Below, piece by piece: positions 7,956 to 16,145 of a stretch of 64,000 nucleotides of DNA. This stretch comes from Bradyrhizobium sediminis (GTDB lineage: Bacteria; Pseudomonadota; Alphaproteobacteria; Rhizobiales; Xanthobacteraceae): positions 3,110,501 through 3,174,500 of the forward strand of contig NZ_CP076134.1 of NCBI RefSeq assembly GCF_018736085.1, given 5' to 3'. The position numbers were made by a program, and so were the translations under genes. How positions within the stretch are numbered: position 1 is the first letter of the stretch; each line of letters begins with the position of its first letter. The notes under the pieces were generated by a model, which saw only the letters and a list, made by a program, of their open reading frames with translations, did not search any database and was not told where the DNA came from.

Positions 7956-9929
7956 CTAGTCCCGATTCAAGTTTTCGTCGATGCGCTTGATGAGTCGCCG
8001 ATACACCTCCGGCATACCCTTTTTGAGGGTTTTATCGTCGACCTGGGCGAGCGCCTGTACATGCGTGGCGGGCTTGCTGCGCGTCAAAAAGTGATAGCGA
8101 TATGCAGGCGTGTGATCTTTGTAACCGCCGAATTCGGTTGCCTTGTAGTCCTTGATGCCGCTCCCACCCTTTCCGAGGACGATCTCAACAGCCTCATCCG
8201 GAGTGAGTGATGGGCCGCCACCTTTAGGAATGATCGTCTTGTACGCATCGGGAAACGCGGCGAGCATTTCCATATCAAGATCGAGGGGCGAGGAATAGAA
8301 GACACCGTGATCCTCGAGGAAGGTCACCCAGCTCTTCAGCGTCTTCCAGTCAGACGAGTCCCAGGCCTTCATTCTTTCGATATCTGCGACGCCCGTCTCT
8401 GTCTTGAGAAGCTTGGACTTGTCAGCCCCGTTGGCGATCAGCTGTTCGAGAGCTGTGACGAGCCGACCATATCCGCCGCCCTTTCGGCCAAGATCGAGAT
8501 CCACCAACGTCGCATACGGTATCGATAGGTTGTCGAGCAGCTTCCAGAAATAGTTTACGTGGCGGCCTCCGATCGGCACAATAGCGACGAAGGACGGGTC
8601 CAGCATCAGGCCTTCTGCCTGCGCGAGCCGCGGGATGACGATGCGTTCGGAGTCCCCTTCGACCAGGACCACGAACCGCGCGAAATAGAGCTCTGGAAAC
8701 GCCAAGAATGCGCCTCGGATAAATTTTGCGGCTTCCGTTGCTCCAGAGGGAAGCTCGATCGCTCGTACCGCCGAAGCAGAAGTATCAGGGTCGCGCCGGC
8801 AATAGCGAACCTCAGTGGGTTCGATCCGGCTGAGAACGGACGGCGAGTGGCTCGTTATGATCGCCTGTGCAGCGTTGCCGCTGACGATTGATCGTACTTG
8901 CGTCACGATGCGTGAAAGATAGTACGGCGATAAATGGTTCTCCGGCTCCTCGATGCCAAAGAGGCTGAGCGCGGGTATGCGCAGTTCCTCGGCGCGAAAG
9001 CCCTTGATCTTTGCGGCTACGGCGTCCCGTTCCAGATCAAAAACCGCAGCAGCAAGAGCCAAGTAGAAGAGCGACTGCTGCCCGTCGCTCAGAACTTCGA
9101 GGCCGCGCTCAATTTTCGCCGGACCGTGCTGAAACATGACCTGAACGTGCGCGACGACTTCTTCGAACCGTTTGCTGACGAGTGACAGACTCGGATCAGT
9201 GTCCGTCTGCTCGTCGTGCAACTCCTTCCACCGTGTGCTGAGCGCCTTGCTGATGGAGCCGATGGCGGCTTCGCTGTCGAATGCGTCCGCGAGTTTTTTG
9301 GTCGAATCGTCGACCGCCTTGCGGGTGTCTTTGGACCATTCGATCGCTTTCAGGAGGCGCGCCGCCAGAGCGCCGGTGGTCGCGCGAATTTGCGCCGTGG
9401 CGTCGCGCGAGGCTGGCGTGTAGTAAAATTGGATCAGGCCGCGGTCGGCCGGCGAAACGGCGTGCTTGTCATCCGGGTCGACTTTCTCGTTGAGGTGATC
9501 GACCCAGAATAGCTCTTGGGTAACTTCACCCTCAGCGGTGCTATCGTCCTGCCAACGAGCCTCAAGTCGCATGCGGCACATAGGCAGCTTCTTTGGCCCT
9601 TCGAGTTGCTGATGCCGGAATGTCGGCGCGACGGTTTCAGCGGTTGCCGAACCGTCCTTCAGCTCGGGCAGCGCGATCACGACATCGATGAACAAGTCTC
9701 GCGTCGTCCTGTCGTCGGGTGCCACATCTTGCGGCAAGTGAAAGTCCGATCGCTGGAGCGTGCGCTGCGATCGGGTTACGCCGAACATTTTGGCCAGGGC
9801 TTGCAGCATTGCCGTTTTCCCGGACGCATTCGGCCCCACAACCGTGGTAAGGTCATTCGCAAGGTCAATACGTTGCGCGTCGGACCCGAAGGAACGAAGG
9901 CCAGAAATCGTCATCGATTGGATGCGCAC
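7956..9929 (-). CDS. gajA: Gabija-type OLD-family ATP-dependent endonuclease (GajA)
   Basis: The 657-residue protein has an N-terminal ABC-type ATPase (MRIQSMTISGLRSFG start, Walker A GPNASGKTAML, D-loop region ALSLFGIEEPENHLSP with the Walker B glutamate). A C-terminal TOPRIM nuclease follows (VVLVEGDSERIVIPRLA around residue 425, then a TLVDLDLGRKGG acidic motif). That is the class 2 OLD layout found beside UvrD helicases in Gabija. Translation most likely starts at GTG 9929, just after GGGGGAAGC; an in-frame ATG lies five codons later. The codons use visibly more A/T in third positions than the flanking lipid genes, which suggests horizontal acquisition. Confidence 0.87.
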   Translation of the reverse strand: MRIQSMTISGLRSFGSDAQRIDLANDLTTVVGPNASGKTAMLQALAKMFGVTRSQRTLQRSDFHLPQDVAPDDRTTRDLFIDVVIALPELKDGSATAETVAPTFRHQQLEGPKKLPMCRMRLEARWQDDSTAEGEVTQELFWVDHLNEKVDPDDKHAVSPADRGLIQFYYTPASRDATAQIRATTGALAARLLKAIEWSKDTRKAVDDSTKKLADAFDSEAAIGSISKALSTRWKELHDEQTDTDPSLSLVSKRFEEVVAHVQVMFQHGPAKIERGLEVLSDGQQSLFYLALAAAVFDLERDAVAAKIKGFRAEELRIPALSLFGIEEPENHLSPYYLSRIVTQVRSIVSGNAAQAIITSHSPSVLSRIEPTEVRYCRRDPDTSASAVRAIELPSGATEAAKFIRGAFLAFPELYFARFVVLVEGDSERIVIPRLAQAEGLMLDPSFVAIVPIGGRHVNYFWKLLDNLSIPYATLVDLDLGRKGGGYGRLVTALEQLIANGADKSKLLKTETGVADIERMKAWDSSDWKTLKSWVTFLEDHGVFYSSPLDLDMEMLAAFPDAYKTIIPKGGGPSLTPDEAVEIVLGKGGSGIKDYKATEFGGYKDHTPAYRYHFLTRSKPATHVQALAQVDDKTLKKGMPEVYRRLIKRIDENLNRD

Positions 9930-10160
9930 CGCTTCCCCCCGTGTAGGCGAACCATTAACTTTTTGCCCGTTTTCGACTGAACGGGTTCCGCCGTCAATGT
10001 CGCTGCCTAGCCTAGGCGGACAGCGAGTGAAAGGTATTATTAAACCATTTCACGCAAAGACATCTTACTGTGCATGGGGTTGTTTTCGCGATTTTTGTGG
10101 AGGCGCCGCGGGAGGGTCGCGCGGCGTCCGGGCATCGTCTTGGTGTCGCGAAGGCTTCAC
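9930..10160. promoter_or_regulatory. upstream region of the Gabija operon with an inverted repeat
   Basis: This 231-base intergenic stretch must hold the gajA promoter. It contains the inverted repeat CCCGTT-N8-AACGGG at 9966-9985, about 37-56 bases upstream of the GTG start, where an operator could act, and an AT-rich patch. No coding frame on either strand looks real. The repeat is short and its role is only a suggestion. Confidence 0.3.
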
Positions 10161-10490
10161 TCAATTTTTCGCCGAAGCCTGCCGTCCGTTGACGACGATG
10201 AAATACAGATTGCGGACATAGACCACGAGGCCGAGCGCCTGCCCTGCGATGAAGACCGGATCGCGGCGATACAGCGCGTAGATCAGCAGCAGCACACCGC
10301 CGCCGATCGAGAAGAACCAGAACGCCACCGGGATCACGCTCTTGCGCGCGCGCTCGGAGGCGATCCATTGCACCACGAAGCGCATGGTGAAGAATGCCTG
10401 CGCGACGAAGCCGAGGACGACCCAACCGTCGAACTTGATGATGAAGACGTCATGAAGGTAGGCAGCGAGCATGTTGAACAGGTCAATCAT
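10161..10490 (-). CDS. lipid-A-disaccharide synthase N-terminal-like (LAB_N) membrane protein
   Basis: A 109-residue protein with about three predicted membrane helices (around residues 18-38, 50-68 and 75-92). It contains the LAB_N signature, including the QAFFTMRFVVQWIASERAR block and the ALYRRDPVFIAGQ segment. This domain forms the N-terminal extension of some LpxB proteins; free-standing copies lie beside lipid glycosylation genes. Its ATG lies inside the last codons of the GT2 gene (eight-base overlap), so the two are coupled. It probably helps present or flip a polyprenyl-linked sugar at the inner membrane (inference). Confidence 0.82.
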   Translation of the reverse strand: MIDLFNMLAAYLHDVFIIKFDGWVVLGFVAQAFFTMRFVVQWIASERARKSVIPVAFWFFSIGGGVLLLIYALYRRDPVFIAGQALGLVVYVRNLYFIVVNGRQASAKN

Positions 10491-11247
10491 GACTTGTCAC
10501 CTCGGTCGCAACGGGCGTCGGCTTCTTGCGGCGGATCAGCCACCACACGCCGGCGAGATCCATGATCCCGATCCATAACCGATCGAAGAAGCCGTAATTT
10601 GACACGCCGGAATGGCGCGGCCGGTCGATCACGTCGACATAGGCGATCTCATAGCCTTCGCGGCGCACCAGCGCCGGCAAAAACCGATGCAGCCCGTCGA
10701 AATACGGCATCATCAGGAACACGTCGCGGCGGAACGCCTTCAGGCCGCAGCCGGTGTCGCGGGTGCCGTCGCGCAGGATCGCATTGCGCACGCCATTGGC
10801 AATGCGCGACTGCAGTTTCTTGAAACCGGTGTCCTTGCGTCCGATCCGCTGTCCGGCAACAAGGCCGATGCGGTCGCCGCCCTTTTCGATCGCCGAAATC
10901 AGATCCGGCAGGAACGCCGGATTGTTCTGGCCGTCGCCGTCGAGCGTCGCCACGACGGCGCCGCGCGCGGCGCGGACCCCGCTGCGCACCGCCGCCGATT
11001 GCCCGGCCGAGCCCGCATGCCGGATCTGCCGCAAGTTTGCCCGCGCCTTCATGATCGCGGCGATCCGGTCGGCGGTCGCATCGGTCGAGCCGTCATTGAC
11101 GTAGATGATTTCATAGGCCCATCGGCCGTCGAGCGCGGCAGCGATTTCCGCGATCAGCGGCGCCACGTTGTCGGCCTCGTTGCGCACGGGGACAACGATG
11201 GAAACGGCCACTTCTGTCGGATCAGATGAAGGCAAATCGACGCTCAT
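10483..11247 (-). CDS. glycosyltransferase family 2 (dolichyl/undecaprenyl-phosphate sugar synthase-like)
   Basis: This 254-residue GT-A enzyme begins with the family-2 nucleotide-sugar fold (SIVVPVRNEADNVAPL), has YVNDGSTDAT and TLDGDGQNNP (DxD-type metal site) motifs, and a RDTGCGLKAFRRDVF block typical of DPM1/ArnC-like polyprenyl-phosphate sugar synthases. The basic C-terminus (RRKKP) and overlap with the LAB_N gene suggest membrane association. With the GT39 transferase and PAP2 phosphatase upstream, the likely role is making a lipid-linked sugar donor for lipid A or LPS core decoration. Which sugar is transferred cannot be read from the sequence. Confidence 0.88.
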   Translation of the reverse strand: MSVDLPSSDPTEVAVSIVVPVRNEADNVAPLIAEIAAALDGRWAYEIIYVNDGSTDATADRIAAIMKARANLRQIRHAGSAGQSAAVRSGVRAARGAVVATLDGDGQNNPAFLPDLISAIEKGGDRIGLVAGQRIGRKDTGFKKLQSRIANGVRNAILRDGTRDTGCGLKAFRRDVFLMMPYFDGLHRFLPALVRREGYEIAYVDVIDRPRHSGVSNYGFFDRLWIGIMDLAGVWWLIRRKKPTPVATEVTSHD

Positions 11248-11306
11248 CGTTGGAGTTGGCGTGCAGCTGGAACCGCTGCGCCCGGCGCCCCTGCGGCGTC
11301 CGCTTC

Positions 11307-12152
11307 TTATGGGGCGAACGGGCCGCGGGCAACCCTTTTGAGATGCCCCAGCGAGGGTCCCGGAAGCGGCGCGATGGCCCCGTCATGGCGGATGGCAAAA
11401 CCGAGCCGGCGCGCGGCGAACCAGTAGCGCACGGCCATCGCACCGATCAGACCGACCAGCGCGCCGGCCACTACGTCGCTCGGGTGATGCGCCAGCAGCA
11501 CGAGACGGCTGAGCGCGATCGCGATCGCATACACGATCATCACCAGGCGTGCCTGCGGCCACAGCGCGGAAACCGCGAACGCCAGCGCGAAGCTTGTGAC
11601 GGCATGACCGGAGGGAAAGCTGGCAAAGGCCTCAGTGCCGCCGAAATGCCTGAAGTTGAAGACGTTGGCCTCGCCGCCGACGAACGGCCGGCCGCGCCCG
11701 ACGATCCACTTGACAACATCGCCGACGAGGACCGGCACCAGCACTGCGAAGAACACAAATTGCAGACGGGTGCCGAAACCGAGCAGCATGGATCGCGAAT
11801 TGCCGCGTAGCGCCGGGGAAACAATCGCAACGACCAACAACAGGCCTGCCAGCGTCCACAGCACATAGGCCGCCTTGCCGAAATCGGTCAGGATGCGGAT
11901 CGGCCACAGGCTGGCGGCGCCGCGCGGCGGCATCAGCGCGATCTCGCGCGCATCCAGCATGATCATCAGCGCGATGATCGCCACACTGAGGATGGCGGTG
12001 AGCAGCAGGATGTGGCGCGCCGATCGCCGCGCCGCCTCGGCGCGGCGCGAATGCGACGGCGAGCGCACGAGCTGCGCCAGCGACCGTCCGGCCACCACAT
12101 AGAACCGGGAGAAGTAGTTCGAGGATTCGCCGCTACCGGCCCGCACGGACAT
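11307..12152 (-). CDS. PAP2-family membrane phosphatase
   Basis: The 281-residue integral membrane protein contains all three acid-phosphatase motifs: KWIVGRGRP (K-x6-RP), FPSGH, and SRLVLLAHHPSD (SR-x5-H-x3-D). It has about six hydrophobic segments. Such proteins dephosphorylate lipid phosphates (undecaprenyl pyrophosphate, or lipid A phosphates as in LpxE). I place the start at ATG 12152, one base after the stop of the GT39 gene; an upstream extension in the same frame is only a shadow of the GT39 coding region. The neighbours favour a lipid A or polyprenyl-phosphate substrate. Confidence 0.87.
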   Translation of the reverse strand: MSVRAGSGESSNYFSRFYVVAGRSLAQLVRSPSHSRRAEAARRSARHILLLTAILSVAIIALMIMLDAREIALMPPRGAASLWPIRILTDFGKAAYVLWTLAGLLLVVAIVSPALRGNSRSMLLGFGTRLQFVFFAVLVPVLVGDVVKWIVGRGRPFVGGEANVFNFRHFGGTEAFASFPSGHAVTSFALAFAVSALWPQARLVMIVYAIAIALSRLVLLAHHPSDVVAGALVGLIGAMAVRYWFAARRLGFAIRHDGAIAPLPGPSLGHLKRVARGPFAP

Positions 12153-12153
12153 C

Positions 12154-13896
12154 TTACTCCGTGCCCTCGGAGCGGAAGATCGCGATCGAAATCGCCCTGC
12201 CCTGCGAGATGTTATAGCCGTCGATGCGGGTGGCCACGTTATAGCGCAGCCCGATGGCCTCGGCGCGCGCAGCAAAGCCACGTTCCGAGCGCGCTTCGAC
12301 CAGCGCGAAGCGGCAACTGCCCTGCTTCAGGAAATCCGCAGCCCCCGATCCGTCGGTCAGAAGCGTCGAGGTGCCGTTCATGAAGACCAGGCTCGGCTCA
12401 TGAAAGCCCGCCGCGGCGGCCTTCGGTCCGACGCAGACGACGTTGCGCAGCGCACGGGCAATCTCGGCGCTCGGGAACAGCGGCTTCAATGACGGCAGCA
12501 CGATGCCGTAGACCGCCATCGCCAGGAACATCGCCGAGACCACCGCGTTCAACAGCGAACGCTCGGCGCGGCCGTCCTCGTACAGCCACCACGCAAACAG
12601 CCCGAAGATCAGCGATGCCGCCACGAACGGCCACGCCAGAAACACCGGCTGGCGCGTCAGCGCAATCGCGCCGACGACGGCAATGACAGATCCCCCGGCC
12701 GGAATCACGAACCACCAGGCGGCGCCTCGCATCAGCCATGATCGCGACAGCACCCGGCGCTCCAGCGCGCCGATCGTGAGAATCGCAATCGCCGGATAGA
12801 GCGGCAGCACGTAATGCGGCAGTTTGGTCAGCACCAGTTCGAACACGATCCACGACGGGATCAGCCACGCCAGCAGATACTGCGCGCCCGGCTCCCGCCT
12901 CGCCCGCCACACCGCCGGCGCCGCCATGCCCGCCAGCGCAGCACCGGGCCAGAACGTCACCCAGAACAGCAGCAGATAGAGGCCGGGCGGCGCGCCGTGG
13001 GATTCCTGCGCGGCGAATTTCGCGAGCATGTCGCCGCCGATTGAATCGGTGAAGAACGTCTCGCCGGCGCGCCAGAAGATCGCGACGAACCACGGCAGCA
13101 CCAGCACCAGCATCCACATCAGGCCCCAGACCGGGCGCAGCCGCCACAGCCAGGCCGCCGAGCGGTCGAGGATCGCCAGCGTGACGATCGTCAGCACAAT
13201 GAACATCAGGATCAACGGGCCCTTGAGCAGGATGCCGCCGGCCAGCGCGGTCCAGAAGATCGCCGGCCAGGACCATGGCGGGTGCTCGGGGTCCTCGCCG
13301 CGCTGCCATGACAGATAGACCCGCGCCAGCGCTCCCATCGCCGCCACCACCGTGAGCAGCAGCATGGCGTCGGTCTTGGCGAGCCGCGCCTCGGCGCCGA
13401 GCAGCACCGAACTGCACATGATCAAACCGGCAAAGATGGCGCCGCGCCGCGTCACGAACGCCAGCGCGGTCCAGTAGGTCAGCAGCACCGCGCCGATGGC
13501 GCCGATCAGGGACGGCACGCGGTACAGCCAGATCCGCAGCTGCGCGCGCGGCAGGCCCAGCGCCGAAGCGGTTTCGACCACCGCCGCCTGCAACCAGTAG
13601 ACGCCGACCGGTTTCTTGTAGCGGACGTCGTCCTGGAAGCGGATGTCGACGAAATCGCCGCTTTCGACCATTTGCTTGGTCGCCTGCGCGAACCGCGCCT
13701 CGTCGCGATCGATCGGCGGGATGTTGAAAAAGCCGGGCAGAAACAGGATCAGGCCGCAGACCAGCAGGAAGGCCGCCGCCCGGACGTGGCTGGCCGCCAC
13801 GAGGTCAATGACGCTGGCAAGCCGGCTGCCCGGATTCACCCGGTTCTTCGGCTCGCGCGGCTCTCCAAATCGGGGACGGGTATAGGTCTCGACCAT
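12154..13896 (-). CDS. glycosyltransferase family 39 (ArnT-like, polyprenyl-linked sugar to lipid)
   Basis: A 580-residue polytopic membrane protein with the GT39 N-terminal signature PPIDRDEARFAQATKQM, in which the conserved acidic residues face the periplasm. About a dozen hydrophobic helices and a C-terminal soluble part follow. This is the ArnT/PMT superfamily layout: sugar transfer from a polyprenyl-phosphate carrier to lipid A or another envelope acceptor. It leads the minus-strand series GT39-PAP2-GT2-LAB_N, which together could make and transfer one sugar. The ATG lies 51 bases from the stop of the convergently oriented pbpC transcript's end at 13947 on the same strand. Confidence 0.87.
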   Translation of the reverse strand: MVETYTRPRFGEPREPKNRVNPGSRLASVIDLVAASHVRAAAFLLVCGLILFLPGFFNIPPIDRDEARFAQATKQMVESGDFVDIRFQDDVRYKKPVGVYWLQAAVVETASALGLPRAQLRIWLYRVPSLIGAIGAVLLTYWTALAFVTRRGAIFAGLIMCSSVLLGAEARLAKTDAMLLLTVVAAMGALARVYLSWQRGEDPEHPPWSWPAIFWTALAGGILLKGPLILMFIVLTIVTLAILDRSAAWLWRLRPVWGLMWMLVLVLPWFVAIFWRAGETFFTDSIGGDMLAKFAAQESHGAPPGLYLLLFWVTFWPGAALAGMAAPAVWRARREPGAQYLLAWLIPSWIVFELVLTKLPHYVLPLYPAIAILTIGALERRVLSRSWLMRGAAWWFVIPAGGSVIAVVGAIALTRQPVFLAWPFVAASLIFGLFAWWLYEDGRAERSLLNAVVSAMFLAMAVYGIVLPSLKPLFPSAEIARALRNVVCVGPKAAAAGFHEPSLVFMNGTSTLLTDGSGAADFLKQGSCRFALVEARSERGFAARAEAIGLRYNVATRIDGYNISQGRAISIAIFRSEGTE

Positions 13897-13946
13897 TGGT
13901 TCCGCATACGCCGAAACCGCTATCCCTACAACCGGTTAGGTGCCCT

Positions 13947-16145
13947 CTATTGAATTCTGATGACAACTGTGTCCGCGGCGCCCGCAGCGTCGATCACGGT
14001 CAGTCGGGCAAAGCCCGGCCCGGGCGGATCGACCAGCCGCTGGCGGCGGCCGTCGAATTCACCCACCGAGACGCCGTTGACCAGCATGGTCATCGGAAGC
14101 ACACCGCCGGCGACCCTCACCGGCATCGCTGCGAACTGGCTGCCGGCCGAGCGATCGACATCGATCCGCGACCCGTTGAGGGGAAACTGGATGCGCGGCG
14201 CCTGATCGCTGCCGGTGCGCACCAGTTCCCCGGCCGGGCGGAATCGGCGCAGCGGCAGCGGCAGCTTGGCATTGCTCGCCAGCAGCGCCCCCTTCGGCGG
14301 CTTCGGCAGAGCCGCCGGCAGTTTCCCGGTGCGGGCGAAGGCATCGAACAGGATCGGCGCGGCCGCGGTGCGCCCGACCAGACCCGGCACCGGCGCACCG
14401 TCAGGCCGCCCGACCCAGACCCCGATAGTGGTACGGCCGTCGAAGCCGACCGACCAGGCATCGCGATAGCCGTAGCTGGTGCCGGTCTTGAACGCGATCC
14501 GGTTGTGCGCGGCATTTTCCGGCGGCGGCGTGCCGATCAGCACGTTGCCGACCTGCCAGGCCGCGACCTGGTCCATCAGGCGCAACGGCTCGCGCGCGTC
14601 GTCCGACGCCTTCACGATCTCGCGTAGCGGCCGCGTATGGCCGAGCCGCGCCAACCCCGAATAGAGCTGCACCAGATCCTGCAGCGTGACGCCGACGCCG
14701 CCGAGGCCCATGGCGAGGCCCGGTGCCTCGTCCTTCGGCAGCACCAGATTGGCTCCGGCCTGCTTCAGCCGCGACGACAGCCGGCTCGAGCCGACCCGGT
14801 CGAGCAAGGCGATCGCCGGCACGTTGAGCGACAGTTGCAGCGCCTTGCGCACCGGCACCGTGCCCTGAAATGTCATGTCGAAATTTTCCGGCGCATAGGA
14901 GCCGAACCGAATCGGCCGGTCGTCGATCAGGCTTTCCGGATGGACAAAACCGTCCTCGAAGGCGAGCCCGTAGATGAACGGTTTCAACGTCGAGCCGGGC
15001 GAGCGCACCGCACGGGTCATATCGACCTGCCCAGCGCGGCGGTCGTCGAAATAATCGGGGGAGCCTACATGCGCCAGCACGTCGCCGCTCTCATTGTCGA
15101 CCGCGACGATCGCCACGGAAATACTCGGCCCCAGCGCGGCCGCTCGGTCGCGCGCCAGCGCTTCCAGCACCTTCTGCAGCCCGGAATCCAGCGTGAGCCG
15201 GATCACCGGCGCATCCTTCACGGTGGCGATGGCCTGATCGGCGGAATGCGGAGCGAGTATCGGCATCGGCTTCCGCAGCCGCGGCACCGCAACCGCCTTG
15301 GCCTGAGCCGTTTCCTCCGCCGGCAGGCGGCCGTCTTCGACCATGCGGTCGAGCACACGGTCGCGGGCGATGCGCGCGGTGTCGGGGTGACGATCGAGAC
15401 GGCGGGTTTCCGGCGATTGCGGCAGCGCCACCAGCAGCGCCGATTCCGCCAGCGACAGCCGCTTCGGCTCCTTGCCGAAATAGGCGATCGAGGCAGCGCG
15501 GACGCCCTCGAGATTGCCGCCGAACGGCGCCAGCGCCAGATAGAGATCGAGGATCTGGTCCTTGCTCAGTTGGCGCTCGATCTGGACCGCGCGGACCATC
15601 TGGCGCAGCTTGGCATGGACCGAGCGCTCGCGGCGCGGCTCGATCAGCCGTGCCAGCTGCATCGTGATGGTCGAGCCGCCGGAGACGACGCGACCGTGGG
15701 TGACGAGCTGCAACGCGGCGCGGCCCAATGCCTGCGGATCCACGCCGTGGTGCGAATAGAAACGCCGGTCCTCGTAAGCCAGCAGCAGCTTGAGATAGGA
15801 CGGATCGACGCCGGTTCGCGCGTCGACCGGCAGCCGCCAGCGGCCGTCAGCCATCGCATAGGCGCGCAAGAGCTTGCCGTTGCGGTCGACCACCGTCGCC
15901 GAGATCTGGCGGGCCTGCTGCAGCGGCAACGGGCCGAGCGAGACGACCCATGCCCCTATCGCAAACGCCGCAACGGTCACGACCGCGAATGCAATGGCGG
16001 TTAAACGAATAACGCGCCGCTTCCTCACGCCGTCATGCCCGGGCTTGTCCCGGCCATCCACGCCTTCTGGTGCCGCCGACAAGGACGTGGATGGCCGGGA
16101 CAAGCCCGGCCATGACGTCGAGTTGTTGTCGCCCGTCTCGCTCAT
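13947..16145 (-). CDS. pbpC: penicillin-binding protein 1C (bifunctional transglycosylase/transpeptidase)
   Basis: The 732-residue protein has one N-terminal membrane segment (about residues 47-70), a GT51 transglycosylase domain (ILDLYLALAPFGGNLEG), a transpeptidase domain with SPGSTLKPF (SxxK), SLN and KTGTS motifs, and a C-terminal BiPBP_C-type beta domain. It is a periplasmic peptidoglycan synthase. Its ATG overlaps the TGA of the alpha-2-macroglobulin gene (ATGA), the usual yfhM-pbpC pairing. Oddly, residues about 10-38 are encoded by a dispersed palindromic repeat inserted after the start codon. A GTG at 16028, just past the repeat, is a possible alternative start. Confidence 0.93.
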   Translation of the reverse strand: MSETGDNNSTSWPGLSRPSTSLSAAPEGVDGRDKPGHDGVRKRRVIRLTAIAFAVVTVAAFAIGAWVVSLGPLPLQQARQISATVVDRNGKLLRAYAMADGRWRLPVDARTGVDPSYLKLLLAYEDRRFYSHHGVDPQALGRAALQLVTHGRVVSGGSTITMQLARLIEPRRERSVHAKLRQMVRAVQIERQLSKDQILDLYLALAPFGGNLEGVRAASIAYFGKEPKRLSLAESALLVALPQSPETRRLDRHPDTARIARDRVLDRMVEDGRLPAEETAQAKAVAVPRLRKPMPILAPHSADQAIATVKDAPVIRLTLDSGLQKVLEALARDRAAALGPSISVAIVAVDNESGDVLAHVGSPDYFDDRRAGQVDMTRAVRSPGSTLKPFIYGLAFEDGFVHPESLIDDRPIRFGSYAPENFDMTFQGTVPVRKALQLSLNVPAIALLDRVGSSRLSSRLKQAGANLVLPKDEAPGLAMGLGGVGVTLQDLVQLYSGLARLGHTRPLREIVKASDDAREPLRLMDQVAAWQVGNVLIGTPPPENAAHNRIAFKTGTSYGYRDAWSVGFDGRTTIGVWVGRPDGAPVPGLVGRTAAAPILFDAFARTGKLPAALPKPPKGALLASNAKLPLPLRRFRPAGELVRTGSDQAPRIQFPLNGSRIDVDRSAGSQFAAMPVRVAGGVLPMTMLVNGVSVGEFDGRRQRLVDPPGPGFARLTVIDAAGAADTVVIRIQ
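16031..16117. repeat. dispersed palindromic repeat inside the pbpC N-terminal coding region
   Basis: The arms 16031-16062 and 16086-16117 are 32 bases each and match as inverted repeats at 31 of 32 positions, with a 23-base loop. They contain GGGCTTGTCCCGGCCATCCA. Translated, the element gives the peptide WPGLSRPST ... VDGRDKPGHDG, a signature often seen in Bradyrhizobium-group proteins that carry such elements. It stays in frame with pbpC, adding about 29 residues upstream of the membrane anchor. Confidence 0.85.

Noticed and set aside
14637..16004. 455-codon plus-strand frame across pbpC
   Set aside because: Antisense shadow; the PBP1C motifs on the minus strand are unambiguous.
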